64,000 bases of DNA from Heliocybe sulcata (lineage: Eukaryota > Basidiomycota > Agaricomycetes > Gloeophyllales > Gloeophyllaceae): the NCBI GenBank assembly GCA_004369045.1, contig ML213515.1, positions 783,526-847,525 of the forward strand. The letters run 5' to 3'. Numbering within the stretch: position 1 is the stretch's first letter; the number at the start of each line of letters is the position of its first letter. Positions 1-10,395 of the stretch are shown piece after piece. The notes under the pieces are model-generated. The model saw only the letters and a list, made by a program, of their open reading frames with translations. It was not told the origin of the DNA and made no database searches. Both the position numbers and the translations under genes were made by a program.

Positions 1-2
1 GG

Positions 3-782
3 CTAACTGAAGAAGACAAAACCGACGATGAACGTCACTCCCTTCGGCACGCTTGCGTTACGTTCATACCACAGAAAGCCTCCACATGTGCGATCACGCA
101 GACCGAAGGCATTACCATTGTGTTCAATCATGAACACGGGTACGGTGACCTCATCCTATACCTCCTCAAGCAGCACCTGCGCTCCCTGCTCGAGTCTGTC
201 CAGTGTTTGAGCGTTCGGAGCGGGCGCGGGTATGCGGATTACATGGCGACGGCGTGGAGGGAATTCTTTCTTTCCATGTCGCACATCCATAAGCTGCCGC
301 TGTCAGGACACAGTACCTCAACGATACCTACGGGCCTCGTGTATCCAACAAAGGTCGGCGGGTCTTTCGTGTTCCATGTTCTCTTTCCGGCGCTGGAGTC
401 ATTAGAACTAGAAGGCGTATGGTTCCGGGAGTCCCCGCCATCTACCGTACAGCACGACAAAAATTTCTTGGACACCCTGGTGTCATCGATCCTCCGCCGA
501 AGTTGAATAGGAAGCCCCAAAGCCGAAGCTGTTGGACAGCTGGGAAGACTTTATCAAGCTTGCGTCAGCAACGCCATCAAAAGACTTACTATCACAAGAG
601 CATTCAATCTCTTCGAGGATGATATCTTGTTGCTGGAGACTCTCGTCGCCGAAATCGTATGGGATCAACTTCAAGTCGAGAAGTCCGATCGCGACGCGTC
701 CGAAGAGCAAGAGTATGCGGGCCAGGATGTTCGAGAGGAAGAAGAGGAGTACGTATCGGAGAAAGACGAGGAGTTTGAATAA
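3..782 (+). pseudogene. F-box family 4 relic, C-terminal part, one internal stop
   Basis: This is the C-terminal 260 or so codons of a gene closely matching the intact family 4 gene at 19,925-21,778. The frame is open from the window edge and includes the block IPTGLVYPTKVGG and the FPALESLELEGVWF stretch. A TGA at 504-506 interrupts it where the intact copy has CGA. Beyond that stop the same frame continues through the LTITRAFNLFEDD motif and an acidic tail to TAA at 780-782. The break is therefore a single nonsense change rather than a frameshift. The upstream half lies outside the window, so it cannot be told whether the N-terminal F-box survives. The first dozen codons already match the intact copy poorly. 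Confidence 0.8.
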
Positions 783-1068
783 GAGAAAGAGCACGACGAG
801 GATGTCCGGATGATCTAGGATTTGACCGAGGAGTACCGTAGATGCATGAAGGACGAACAGAGCACGGTAATAGCATAAGATAGTGACGTTCAGCATTCCA
901 TTTGTGTCATTGAAGTGACTCAATCCGCACCCCCAGTCGCATGCAATGCAATCAATAGCGGATTTTGAGCGATGTGCACCTTCTCCATAATCCAGTTCGA
1001 ATGCCAACCGCAAAACGTTGACACTCCAGACAGGCCTCGTGTACTGTGGCCTCCACGGCGGGCCTGTG

Positions 1069-1700
1069 CGTTAACCGCCGCCCTTCTCTCCGTTGTTCCT
1101 GGTGGAGTGCGAGTCGTCCCGGTTCGAGAAGACATCCGCCATTCGCGGCCAAGACCAGGGCAACGTCTTCAGTCGTCTTGCCAAATCACTTGAACGGCAA
1201 CTCCAGCAGCACACAAAAGGCCTGATAAGCCATTGTCAGTACTCAAAGGACGACAAATAGTGAAAGTCGAAGGCCACTGGGAGGAACTGCACTACGATCT
1301 CTGAGAATAGTCCGGTGAACAGATGGTGGTGCCGAAAAACGGCACTGCCATCACAGACAACGACTAAGAGGGACTAAAATATCTACAAGACCATATACGT
1401 GAGCCTCTAAGACGGACGGACACGCACCGAGGATTCGGCAACGAGGCCGTTGAGACGTGAAAAGCGTTCTACCTCGCGATGCCTACACGTGTCGGGCAGC
1501 ACATCGACCCTTCAAGAAGGCTTCAGCAATGACGATGGCTCCATAGGTCTGATAAGGCCTTCTCATCGCTCGAGCGACCTCAAGGCACCAAAAGCCTTGC
1601 CACCCTGAAATGGATTCCATATCTTTCAGCAAGATAGCATGTTCCTCGATGAGCCGTTCCTCTGCAATGTGTCCTCCAGCATCTTTTAAGATTGCCATGA
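1069..1700 (+). pseudogene. Scrambled F-box family 4 fragments
   Basis: Pieces of the C-terminal half of a family 4 protein related to the gene at 56,316-58,255 can be read in shifting frames. Around 1,120-1,260 the segment GQDQGNVFSRLAKSLERQL ends at TAG. Around 1,440-1,500 a VETxKAFYLAMP piece is interrupted by TGA. Around 1,525-1,600 there is a DDGSIGLIRP piece. In the intact relative the VETWKRFLLAMP block comes before the RGQDQG block, so the order here is rearranged, which points to two overlapping partial copies. The right arm carries the same scrambled pieces at 18,220-18,958. Confidence 0.65.
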
Positions 1701-2161
1701 GCAGGAAGGGAGGGAGAGGGAGGTAGCAGAAGGAGGTGAAGTATATGAGGGTGAAGGCGAGCTGGAGCGTAGAGGGTCTAGAGACAGATGAGACATTAGG
1801 GCTTCCTTACGTTATGAATTCAGCTCAAGGAAACCATCCCGGTAGGCGTATCTGACTAGGCCAGGACAATCGACGACCCTTAGTGCATTCGTATATCGCT
1901 TGTGAGGGCGCTTCAGCGACGTTTCTAGCAGAGGAAAAGTATGCAGTACATCGCTTTGCCAATATCCGCTTGCAGCACGTGTCAGAGTGGCGTAGGCGAC
2001 CAAATACATGCAAACATCCCCCAAACTCGGATGCGTTGAAGCCTCCGTTTGAACTCTCTGGTAGTCGCTGAAAGCTTCACCTCGCCCTCTCCGCCCATAT
2101 AACCTGAAATTGTCATTATTTGATCATACTCTGCTGGTGTTATTGTTCATCAACCATCCTT
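1701..2161. other. Upstream flank of family 1 gene within left arm
   Basis: No gene is seen here. Up to about 2,036 the sequence is an imperfect match to the right arm at 17,964-18,230. From about 2,037 onward it is nearly identical to the right arm at 16,440-16,496. The change in similarity falls exactly where the right arm carries a 1.47-kb insertion. Confidence 0.6.
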
Positions 2162-2249
2162 GTGCGAGATTCCTTGACTTTTACGATGTGGCACGATACT
2201 GACCTTGTGGCAGGCCGGCCACATCTGTCTCTCAAAACCCTTTCTACAG
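2162..2249 (+). promoter_or_regulatory. Predicted leader intron with TGTGGCACG element
   Basis: A GTGCGAG donor and a TTTCTACAG acceptor frame an 88-bp candidate intron ending 18 bp before the ATG. The element TGTGGCACG is at 2,187-2,195 and is followed by a branch-like CTGAC. The inverted copy at 16,283-16,370 has the same length and borders. The GTGCGAG donor is not optimal, so splicing is inferred. Confidence 0.45.
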
Positions 2250-2267
2250 CAGAGTATACGTCCAGCT

Positions 2268-4016
2268 ATGGCCGTAATCAGCAAACTCTCGAACGAGATC
2301 ATCTCAAAAGTGTTTCATTATCACATCACAGCCTGCGCAAGCGACCCTTGCCGCCGTGGCTGGTCCTACAAGTGGACCAACCTGAGGCTGGTGTGCCGAA
2401 CTTGGGACGAAATACTTAAAGCCTCCGTGTTCTGGAACAAAATACCGGTCACCACTCCTCGTGCTATGGAGTTTGTGATGGAACATGGGATGACGAGGCA
2501 ATTGGAAATCCGGGGCGCCTTATTGAATGTTGCCCGCGAAGCAGAGCAACAGAAGCTCGCGCTGATGCTGGGGCTCGCTGGAGAAATCCGGACAATGAGC
2601 TTAACCATTTCAGAGGACATGTGCCACGCTTGGGATTCTCCCACTCCTAACCCGAGCCACCTAGTCCTCATGAAGGGATCGACGCCTCCTGTGAGGCCCG
2701 TCCAACGCCCCGAGACACTTCTCACCCGCTTCCGGTCACCCGCAGTGCGCAAGCTAGAGTTGCAAGGATTTACCTGGACGGAGATCAGGCCCCTCTTGGG
2801 CGCATTCGTCGAGGACCTGACGCTCGAACGGATGTCGGACATCCCCCTCCAGGACTTTCGGCTCGTCCTGGAAGGCATGAAGAAGCTGCATCGGTTGAGC
2901 ATGTCGAACATAGATTTGGTCGTCCTTCACGGTGCCTCCCTTAGCAACCTCGAATGCCTGGAGCTCGACGGGCGTGGACAGCACGCGGTCAGTGGAAATG
3001 ACCTCCTCACCGCGCTTGGCTTTATGCAGAAACTGGAGCAACTGGACGTCCAGATTAGAGTAACGGGGACTGCCAACAACACTCCTGTGATTACTTTACC
3101 CAACTTGACGTCCTTCAGCGGCGTTCTCCGTCGTTCACGTGATGTCGCATACCTTGGGCACGTAACTGCGCCGAGGATCCGTCATTTCCAGCTGTCCTGC
3201 TGGGATGTCACGCAAAAGGATGATGTCGATCTGAAGGACGCACTGTGGATGGTGAGGTTCCTGGTCCGGCAGCTGATCAGCAACATTCCTCTGCATACTG
3301 CACGGGTCTTTTCACCGTCTTCACAAGCTCTCCACCTCACCCTCTTCGAACACCCCACTTCCCATGTCCGCCCAGAGGACGGCATCCATTTTGAGCTGTG
3401 CGTCGAGGACCAAGGACGGATGATCGACTACATGTCGCGTTATTTGCATTCCCTTTGGCGGCAAACAACAGCATTGTATGTCGGCAACGGGCACTACTCC
3501 GGTAAGGACGCCCTAGAAGCCTGGCATAAGCTCTTTTGGAAGATGAACAAAGTGGAGTGCCTTCACCTGGAGCGGAAGGGAGTGAAGGTGATGCCGGAGG
3601 GTTTACACCACTACGCGACGGATGGCATCGCAGACGTCTTCTTTCCAGCATTACGCATCTTGTACCTCGATAGCGTGTGCTTCCGCCCGCAGCGCAGGAA
3701 GAACCAGGGCAATTGGGAAATCAAGGCAAAGCTAAAGAAGAGGAGCTTTCTCGAAGATCTAAAGAGGTCATTCAGGCTCGGCGACGCCAAAAGCATAAAC
3801 AACCTACTGAGCGCGGACGACAGCGAGTTGAATGTCGAAGAGGCAGTGGTGCAGTTGGACGATGGGACGAAGAGAACGCACTGGACGAAGCCGAAAGACG
3901 ATGGCAAATTTCGTCTTGTTATCAGCAACGCCGTTCGATTGTACGAGAGTGATGTCGAGAAGCTGAAGAAGCCTGGTGTGATCGTCATCTGGGATTTCGT
4001 CAACCGACGGAAGTGA
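2268..4016 (+). CDS. F-box/leucine-rich protein, family 1 (left copy)
   Basis: This intronless ORF encodes 582 residues. ATG 2,268 is chosen because MAVISKLSNEII aligns with the start of the 37,703 paralogue (MALISKLSKELL); the longer frame only opens at a TTG inside the leader. Residues 1-60 form an F-box-like helix set, with LSNEIISKVFHYHI and then LRLVCRTWDEIL...FW. About 110-470 is leucine-rich with irregular repeats but no canonical LRR. The GLHHY block and FPALRILYLDSV follow, then a charged linker, then the C-terminal DVEKLKKPGVIVIWD motif. By family it would bind Skp1 through the F-box and deliver a substrate to an SCF ubiquitin ligase; the substrate is unknown. It is nearly identical to the 14,501-16,264 copy over its first 380 or so residues and clearly diverged after that. 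Confidence 0.85.
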   Translation: MAVISKLSNEIISKVFHYHITACASDPCRRGWSYKWTNLRLVCRTWDEILKASVFWNKIPVTTPRAMEFVMEHGMTRQLEIRGALLNVAREAEQQKLALMLGLAGEIRTMSLTISEDMCHAWDSPTPNPSHLVLMKGSTPPVRPVQRPETLLTRFRSPAVRKLELQGFTWTEIRPLLGAFVEDLTLERMSDIPLQDFRLVLEGMKKLHRLSMSNIDLVVLHGASLSNLECLELDGRGQHAVSGNDLLTALGFMQKLEQLDVQIRVTGTANNTPVITLPNLTSFSGVLRRSRDVAYLGHVTAPRIRHFQLSCWDVTQKDDVDLKDALWMVRFLVRQLISNIPLHTARVFSPSSQALHLTLFEHPTSHVRPEDGIHFELCVEDQGRMIDYMSRYLHSLWRQTTALYVGNGHYSGKDALEAWHKLFWKMNKVECLHLERKGVKVMPEGLHHYATDGIADVFFPALRILYLDSVCFRPQRRKNQGNWEIKAKLKKRSFLEDLKRSFRLGDAKSINNLLSADDSELNVEEAVVQLDDGTKRTHWTKPKDDGKFRLVISNAVRLYESDVEKLKKPGVIVIWDFVNRRK

Positions 4017-5290
4017 AGGAGGTGGACGAGGGGCGACGATGGCCATGATCGTCCTGTGATTCAATAGGGCAATCGGGTCCAGTAATAATTGTTGCCACTG
4101 AGTATAACAGTACAAGGGCGATAGTAGCTGACTGCTCTACCGCACTTCTGTAGGGTGGGAGATTAACGGGATGGTAACAAAACATCCCATTATTGACAGG
4201 ACGGCTGAATGTCTGGCATACGAAGAGAATGGATCAACCCAGCGAGGTGACGTTGTGTAGATCCTGGACGACATCTTATCAGACGCACTTTCATGGAGAC
4301 TTTCGATACAGGTCAGCTTACGAGATACTGTACGCAGGGGAGGAAGTCGGGCTCTCCCCCGTTCTATATCACCATGCCAGTTTGAAGCGAAGCGGGAGCA
4401 CAACTCTGCTACATCCGAGCCTTGTGCTGGTCAGGGAGGCGGGAAAAACCCACGAGCAGATTGCATTACGGGCCACAGAGGAAGATCCTGGCCGATCTTC
4501 AGGCTATTCTACAGAAGCAGGCGAAAGGAGTGCGTACCATCGCTCAAGCCAGGAGTTCCAAGGGTATCCAGGACCACAGGAAGTAGAGTATCTCATCCGC
4601 GGGTGAAGCAGTGCACTCTTCTACACAAAAGCCTGGTAGATACAGGGTACTTGCTCCATTGCGAACTACCCGAGGATTAGGTCCATGAGAGCAGATTCGG
4701 GCGTAATTGATGTTGTTGGGAGTATTCACCTTTATAATCCATCTAATGTTCACACAAGGCGAATCTTTCTAGTGGGAAGCAGGTCTTTCGTAGCGAGAAT
4801 ATTCCATGTCTGTGAACTAGAGGCCATAGCTGCCAGAATAACGTCGCTCACTAGCAAGTTGTTAATGAGAAGATGAGAAGAACATCATGATTGGCCGGCT
4901 ATTGGCCTTACAGTGCGGCACTTGCCGGCACTTGCCGGCAGTTTTAGTCGGACATGCACTCCCGTTGAGCATGCTCTCACCAGCTCAAGTTGACTGGCTT
5001 GATTTTCTATGAATAATCTCACTATTGTATGTCTGGACCACGTCCAATGAAGAACGTCAGACTGCGGACGTATCGGAACATAATTTGTAGGCGGCAACTT
5101 GCACGGATAGGTATCAACAGTCACCAGATCTAGAGTCTATATGCGAATGCTATACCTGATAGAGAAATCCAGAGTGGATACCAGTGCTTGTAGAAAGCCA
5201 TATACCCTTGCCGGATCTTCGTAGTCCGTGACGGAATGACGATATATGCCTGAACGCTTGCACTCACGCGAATCGAATGCTATATGGCCT
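4017..5290. other. Non-coding left-arm sequence downstream of family 1 gene
   Basis: No gene is supported. The stretch matches the reverse complement of about 13,321-14,500 in patches, for example around 4,800-4,880 and 4,990-5,115, with many small indels. A 10-bp unit CGGCACTTGC is repeated 2.5 times in tandem at 4,916-4,940. Confidence 0.6.
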
Positions 5291-6110
5291 CGTACTTCCT
5301 CCGCCTGATACTTATCACGAATTAGCACGACCAGGGCTTAGGATTTGCAGGTGAGCAAAACGTACCCCAGGCTTTCCTTTGTTTGAAGACCAGAGACTGC
5401 AGTCGGAACCCCCCAAGCGCTGCGCCGCCTTCCGGGTACTTCCCTTACAGGATCAAACGGAGGCCTATTGCAACTCCTGGAATGGTGAGAGCAACGCGCT
5501 TCCATAAACCCTCAGGAAGTGGGCACTGTACAGCTAGAAAGTGTGATATTAGCGCGACACAGCCATTAGTAGCAGCTCGTGTCATACCTCGGGCAGTGGA
5601 TGCAGTCGACATCTGACCTGGATATAGAAAGACTTCCTGTCCAAATTCATAAGGCGGTTGAACCGTCGCCGCAAGGCGAACATCCACGATGACCTCGGAG
5701 AGCTGGGATGAGTTCCGCGTCTTTACCACTTAAATTGTGCAGATATAGACTGAAGAGAGTCTAAGTGGGACGAGGAAGAGCGGTGCCACGAGGATGTCTC
5801 CAGGAATTGATCATAGCGTAGAGATATCGACTCTCTACAAGCTTCCTTTGCCTGGAAACGCCGCCGCTGCAATTCAGAAAGAAGGCAAAAGTAAATGCGC
5901 GAATAGGGCGCCGTATGATGGCGGATAACAGGCGCGCCCAGATATGCACTTCGACCAACGGTACCCATTAACACTTGGAATAATTAGCTGCGGATGCGAC
6001 CATGTCGAGATGAGAGCAGTTCCGTGAGGCAAAAACAACTGAACACTCTTACCTTTGTACCGTTCGATATCGTAATCAAGGTGGATGTAAGCTACCGTCG
6101 AGGCCACAGG
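5290..6110 (-). pseudogene. Unassigned degenerate gene remnant (inner end of left arm)
   Basis: On the minus strand there are exon-like pieces separated by plausible GTAAGA...AG borders. One contains LDYDIERYKG and one contains FAFFLNCSGGVSRQRK. All frames are broken soon after. The same pieces occur on the plus strand at about 12,425-13,320, where the equivalents read CDYHVEWHKG and FAFFLLAAAGVSRRTK. Shared exon-like blocks with unequal decay suggest an old gene carried by both arms. I do not recognise the family; the hydrophobic FAFFL stretch hints at a membrane protein, but this is weak. Confidence 0.4.
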
Positions 6111-7267
6111 CGACGGGCCGCTAGTGCGACAGCTAGCTCGACAGTCGAGCAGCATGGCAGTACCGGCATCGTGTTCAGATCAAGAATGGCGGACGACGCT
6201 TACCGTCACGAGCTCCATCTTCTGGTCTCTATCTTCCCCTTTGACAGCGTGCAGGCGTGCAACGATACCGCGATATTCCCTGGTAGGCGTTAGTGAAGAC
6301 TAGCACTGTAGTCGATATCGACTCGTGCAGCGCACTGTCTCGCTCCCATCAGTGACGAGAAGAGAAACGTACGTCCTATCCTCTCGAAGCAAAGGATGCA
6401 AGAACGCCATGTCCAAGGGCCGCAGAGCTGTGTTGCGACAATGAGATTCTTGGATAGTGCGGCCAAGCATCATGCAGCTGATGACCAGCAGCTGCATTCT
6501 GGCGACGTTCTGACGATGAGAAGAGCCACCACTAATACTCGATATTTTGTCTTACTAGCAGGACAGTTGAGGAGAGGAGAGTTGAGGAGAGCGACACTTG
6601 CTAAGGAGAGGCCGGCATCCTCCGCAACATTCCTGATAAGGCAGTTCTTTAACCAAATTTAACTATGAATGACAACTGTCTGTTACGACTAGTATGTCAT
6701 GGAATGACGTCGATGAGTGCTTCGTTTATTGCTCTTTACATGTCACCGATAGGTATATAAGCATGCTGTGCTCTGTGGAATATACCCGCACTTTTCCCTC
6801 AGAACCATCATCACTTCATCGTGCCTTCCACGATCTTGCAAGCGCTGCAGTTTTTCTCTTCACGATTTCTGTCACCAAGGCTATTGCATGCGTGACTTGA
6901 GATTGTATTCTTGAACAACATACTTTCTCTGAAGTCAACAGCTAAGCATCGTCCTTGACAGTGGTCAGGGTCCGTCCTGCGTCGCGTCACTCAGTGTGAC
7001 TTGCAATATCTGGCGCTCTATCACCATCGATGAAGGAGGTCTGTGCTAACGACCATGAGGACGATCCCAGTCGGTCTGCATAGTCGCGGACGTCTCGCTC
7101 GCGGCGGTGCCTGTGACCGCTGGCGCTCCCGAGACTTGCGGGTGCTGTCAATCTTGTCTGACAGCCGCCCCGCGTGATGTCATGGCCAGCACGCAGCCCG
7201 ACATAAAACATCTCACAAGCAGGTCTGCATCCACTCTCGTCTTTCTTGCTCTCTGGAGCTCTAACCA
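6111..7267. other. Intergenic spacer upstream of DUF3292-type gene
   Basis: I see no convincing gene. The inverted-repeat homology ends near 6,110. A TATATAA stretch occurs at 6,754-6,760, about 510 bp before the next start codon, too far to assign as its core promoter with confidence. The 5' flank of the downstream gene contains pyrimidine-rich stretches but no recognised element. Confidence 0.4.
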
Positions 7268-9812
7268 ATGCCGGACCTCTCAGAGCAGTCGTATATCGCG
7301 CCTCCGACTCATCCAGCCGTGCAGGCAATTACTCAGCCGACGACTTCGACTTTGAGCAACGGACATGTTCAGGCTAACGGCGTTGTTCCGAACGGAGCAG
7401 CTCACGACCCAGCTGCTACGCATCCAAGAGACCATGCTTACGAACAAGCGAGTGGCTCACCACCTACGAACAAGCCACTCCCACCCAAACCCGCACTCTC
7501 CGCGCATCCGACGGAAAACACTGATCATCCATCGACAGCTCCTACCGAACCGTCTTCGACCTCGACTGAGCCAACCATTATTGATACCACTCACCCGCCG
7601 CCCTCTGCTGCTGCAGCAGAAGGCATCCAGTCTTCGCGACAAGACGACGCGTACCCAGCTTCGAACCCAAAGGCGAGACAAGTGCTGAACGGGACGGTTG
7701 TAGGAGAGGAGAACACAGGCGACAAGGGACTTATTGATGTTGGCTGGGACAGACCTACTTCCGGTCAGCTGGTCAGCAGGCTCGATAATGAGGACCTATG
7801 GGCCTTGATTCGGAGGTTCAACAAGGTAAGGACGTTTTCGCGTCAAAGCAAGGTTGTGCTAACTAGGCTATAGCAACTATATCATGTCAAAGCGACTGAT
7901 GGCCCTTTGCCTGGCGGACTGGACCTTTGGCCGGCCGAGGAAGAGGAGTTTGCCCCTGATAAACTGAGGAGTAATTTTGAAAGAGTCTATGTCACGGTGG
8001 TACGTGAAGTTTCACCAGTCAAACGCATGGCGAGGTTCTTAATAGTTCTTCAGGTTACTGGCATGGCCGCCTTCGTGAAGCACGTTGCTCGTCTTCGGTC
8101 ATGGAACGAGAGAAATAGGACTATAGCTTGGTTGGCAGGATACTACATTGCTTGGGCTCTGAACGTGCTCTTCCCAACCATACTCACCCTCCTCTTCACG
8201 CTGATAATGTTCCCTCAATCACGGCCCCTGCTCTTCCCACCCGCACCGCTCGCCGCCGTGTCCGCATCCAGCGGCACCCTCCAGCAACCCCGTTCTGGCC
8301 AACTTGACAGTAAGGATTCGCTGACGGGCGCGCCTGAGACGTACAAGGGCGAAGCTGTTGAGCACGAAGCCTCGAACCTCATCACTGGGCTTGCTGGCCT
8401 CGCAGCAGGCACCGCGATCGGCAAGGCGCCGGAGGAGTCGCGCGCGGACCGCAAGGCTGCGAAAGGCATTGTGGACAACGAGGCGCCGGAAGGGCATGGG
8501 GATAAGATCAGCAAGGCGGTGCCGGATGTTGGCGATGTGATTGCGGGGGCGGGGGATGCGAAGGAGGTCGCGAGTGGGAAGAAGCCGCGGGAGGGGCATG
8601 ATAAGACGAAGGAGCCGGTTAATCAGGCGGTATGGGAGAAGGCGAGGCCGGTGATGAGGGGCGTGGCAGGAGTGGCGGATGTTTGGGAGATGTTTGGGAA
8701 GTGAGTGGAGTAGTTGTGTGCTTTGGTCAATTATCAGGGTCTAATGGTTTGTATTGCAGTGCGCTGTCGCCCACGCCGCCGTTTGGTATTGCGGTTCGAC
8801 TGCGACTTGCGGGCATTATCGCTCCGCTCATTCTGGTCTCCTTGGTCCTAGACGAGAGGCTGGTGTACCAGGGGACGACGTTTATCCTCGGTTTTGTTTT
8901 CTTCGGACAGCCTGTCTTAGTTCGAGGCATCGAATGGCTCGAGAGGAAGGTGCCGAACTGGCAGTGGTACCTGGAACCGCGCAAGTGCGTACTCGAATCT
9001 GCGTTTCTAGCTGCTATTGCTGACGAGTATATCCATGTGCCTGCAGCACGATCCTCAAGGGTGCACCGACGAACGCGCAGCTCACGCTCACTCTCCTGCG
9101 GATTGGAGAAGCCCATAAGGCGCCGCTTCCTCCGCCACCGTCTCGTGGTGTTCAAGAGGCCCCTCCGTCACGTCCAACTACGCCATTAGCGGCTGAGGAC
9201 ATGCCCATGGAGGTTTCACAAGCGGAGCTCGATTCGATCCAACACCCAGATCCCGTGCAGCAGGCTGAAGCTGAGGCGGCGGACCAGAAGGAGCAGGAGG
9301 CCAAACCGAAGAAGCAGCACCGTTTCCTTAATTTTGTCAAGGCAACTGCCCGCACGGGCGTGAGCACCGTGCTCGGCGCTGACCAGGTGCGGGCGAAGGC
9401 GATTGGGGACCAGCATGCGAAGAGACGGTTGGGTGTGCTGCACCATGAGAAGGAGGCGTATAAGGGCCCCACGACGTTCAACGCACGGTACGACGGTAAG
9501 AAGGGCAGGATCGTCATCAGCACCCAAGCTACCTCACCCTGCGTTGCGTTCGTCCCGGGCACAGACTCTGACATGATCTTGGACGCGCTGTGGACGGTTG
9601 GGATCAGCGAGATTCGGGAGCTGAAGAAGGTGGGAGGGTTGGGCGCGAAGGGGCGGTTGGTGGTGGGGTATGCGTTGGGGATGGAGATTGTGGATGGGTT
9701 GGAGATTGTGGGGGCTGATGGGAAGGGGCGGTTGTGTACTGCTATTGAGAAGAGGGAGGAGTTGTTTAATAGGCTTGTGGCGATGGATGGGCAGAAGTGG
9801 GAGAGTTGGTAG
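7268..9812 (+). CDS. DUF3292-type fungal membrane protein
   Basis: I model five exons: 7268-7825, 7874-7999, 8054-8700, 8760-8984 and 9047-9812. All introns are GT..AG (48-62 bp), with CTAAC/CTGAC branch sites visible in the first and fourth. The joined frame is 774 codons (773 residues). The N-terminus is a Pro/Ser/Thr-rich disordered region of about 150 residues. It is followed by DLWALIRRFNKQLYHVKA, which is characteristic of the DUF3292 family as I remember it. Hydrophobic segments include one near TIAWLAGYYIAWALNVLFP and a pair around GIIAPLILVSLVL and FILGFVFFGQ. The C-terminal half is soluble, Gly/Lys-rich and reaches the stop near WESW. The function is unknown; an organelle or endomembrane location is only inferred. 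It is the single-copy-like gene in the centre of the inverted repeat. Two decayed copies lie at 29.7-32.5 kb. Confidence 0.75.
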
Positions 9813-10395
9813 GCGTGGGTGAGGTGTGTTTGTATAGTATATTAGTACGCTGTCTGTATGTTGTGTACAGTATTGTATAGCAGTAATAGATGGTTCAGAA
9901 GGCCGCGCCTGTTGTGCAGTAAAGGCGGAGCGCGCCGGCCCGATGATCTTTTGCTGGGGAACAAGATCAAGTTCTCCTCTTGGTTACGACTTCTGCCAGC
10001 GTCAAGTTCTTAGTTAATGCTCAGTTCGATATGCTTTCAACATCCTCGTTTCAATGATCTCGGGGTACTTGAATATGGCGTTCTGTTATCCAGGAGAAAG
10101 GCGCTTCTCCTAACTGGCGGGGGTTCAGTAGTGAAAGTAGTGATCCAGGGAGGTGAGTACGCTCCAGCATGTCTGCTCTGTCTAAAATGACTTGAAATAA
10201 GTGCGGCCGTCCGCGATCGTTCGCTCAAGGCAGTCGTAAATGTCAGCTACCTGCAGGGCTTTATTCGAGGCGCATCCCGGCATCCGTAAGGTCAGATCAT
10301 TGTATTGGCGCTTTTACAGTCTTTCTAAGTTACGGAGTACAGCTCTTTTGATGACGAGAGATTGCAAACTAGCACCTTTCTCGCTCGCCCAATTG
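9813..10395. other. Shared 3' flank between convergent genes
   Basis: There is no gene between the convergent DUF3292 and family 2 genes. From about 9,860 the sequence resembles 23,140-23,856, the 3' flank of the second family 2 copy, including the stretch around 10,020-10,120. This shows that the duplication carried the flank with the gene. Confidence 0.55.

Larger units (their letters stand above)
1..6110 (+). repeat. Left arm of large imperfect inverted repeat
   Basis: This arm matches the reverse complement of about 12,425-22,100. In order it holds a family 4 C-terminal relic, scrambled family 4 fragments, an intact family 1 F-box gene, non-coding flank and an unassigned gene remnant. 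The same order is read on the minus strand of the right arm. Most of the arm is roughly 75-85% alike by eye. The tract around 2,037-3,440 is nearly identical. The arm is cut by the window start, so its true length is unknown. Confidence 0.85.

Noticed and set aside
1483-1698. Minus-strand frame containing HIAEERLIEEHAILLKDME
   Set aside because: Similar antisense frames occur at 18,274-18,507 and 56,277-56,705. All are reverse readings of the family 4 3' end.
2205-2267. Upstream extension of the family 1 frame from a TTG
   Set aside because: The start would be non-ATG and inside the predicted leader intron; the paralogue alignment supports ATG 2,268.
6754-6760. TATATAA as promoter of the DUF3292-type gene
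   Set aside because: It is about 510 bp upstream of the start codon with no evidence of a long leader.
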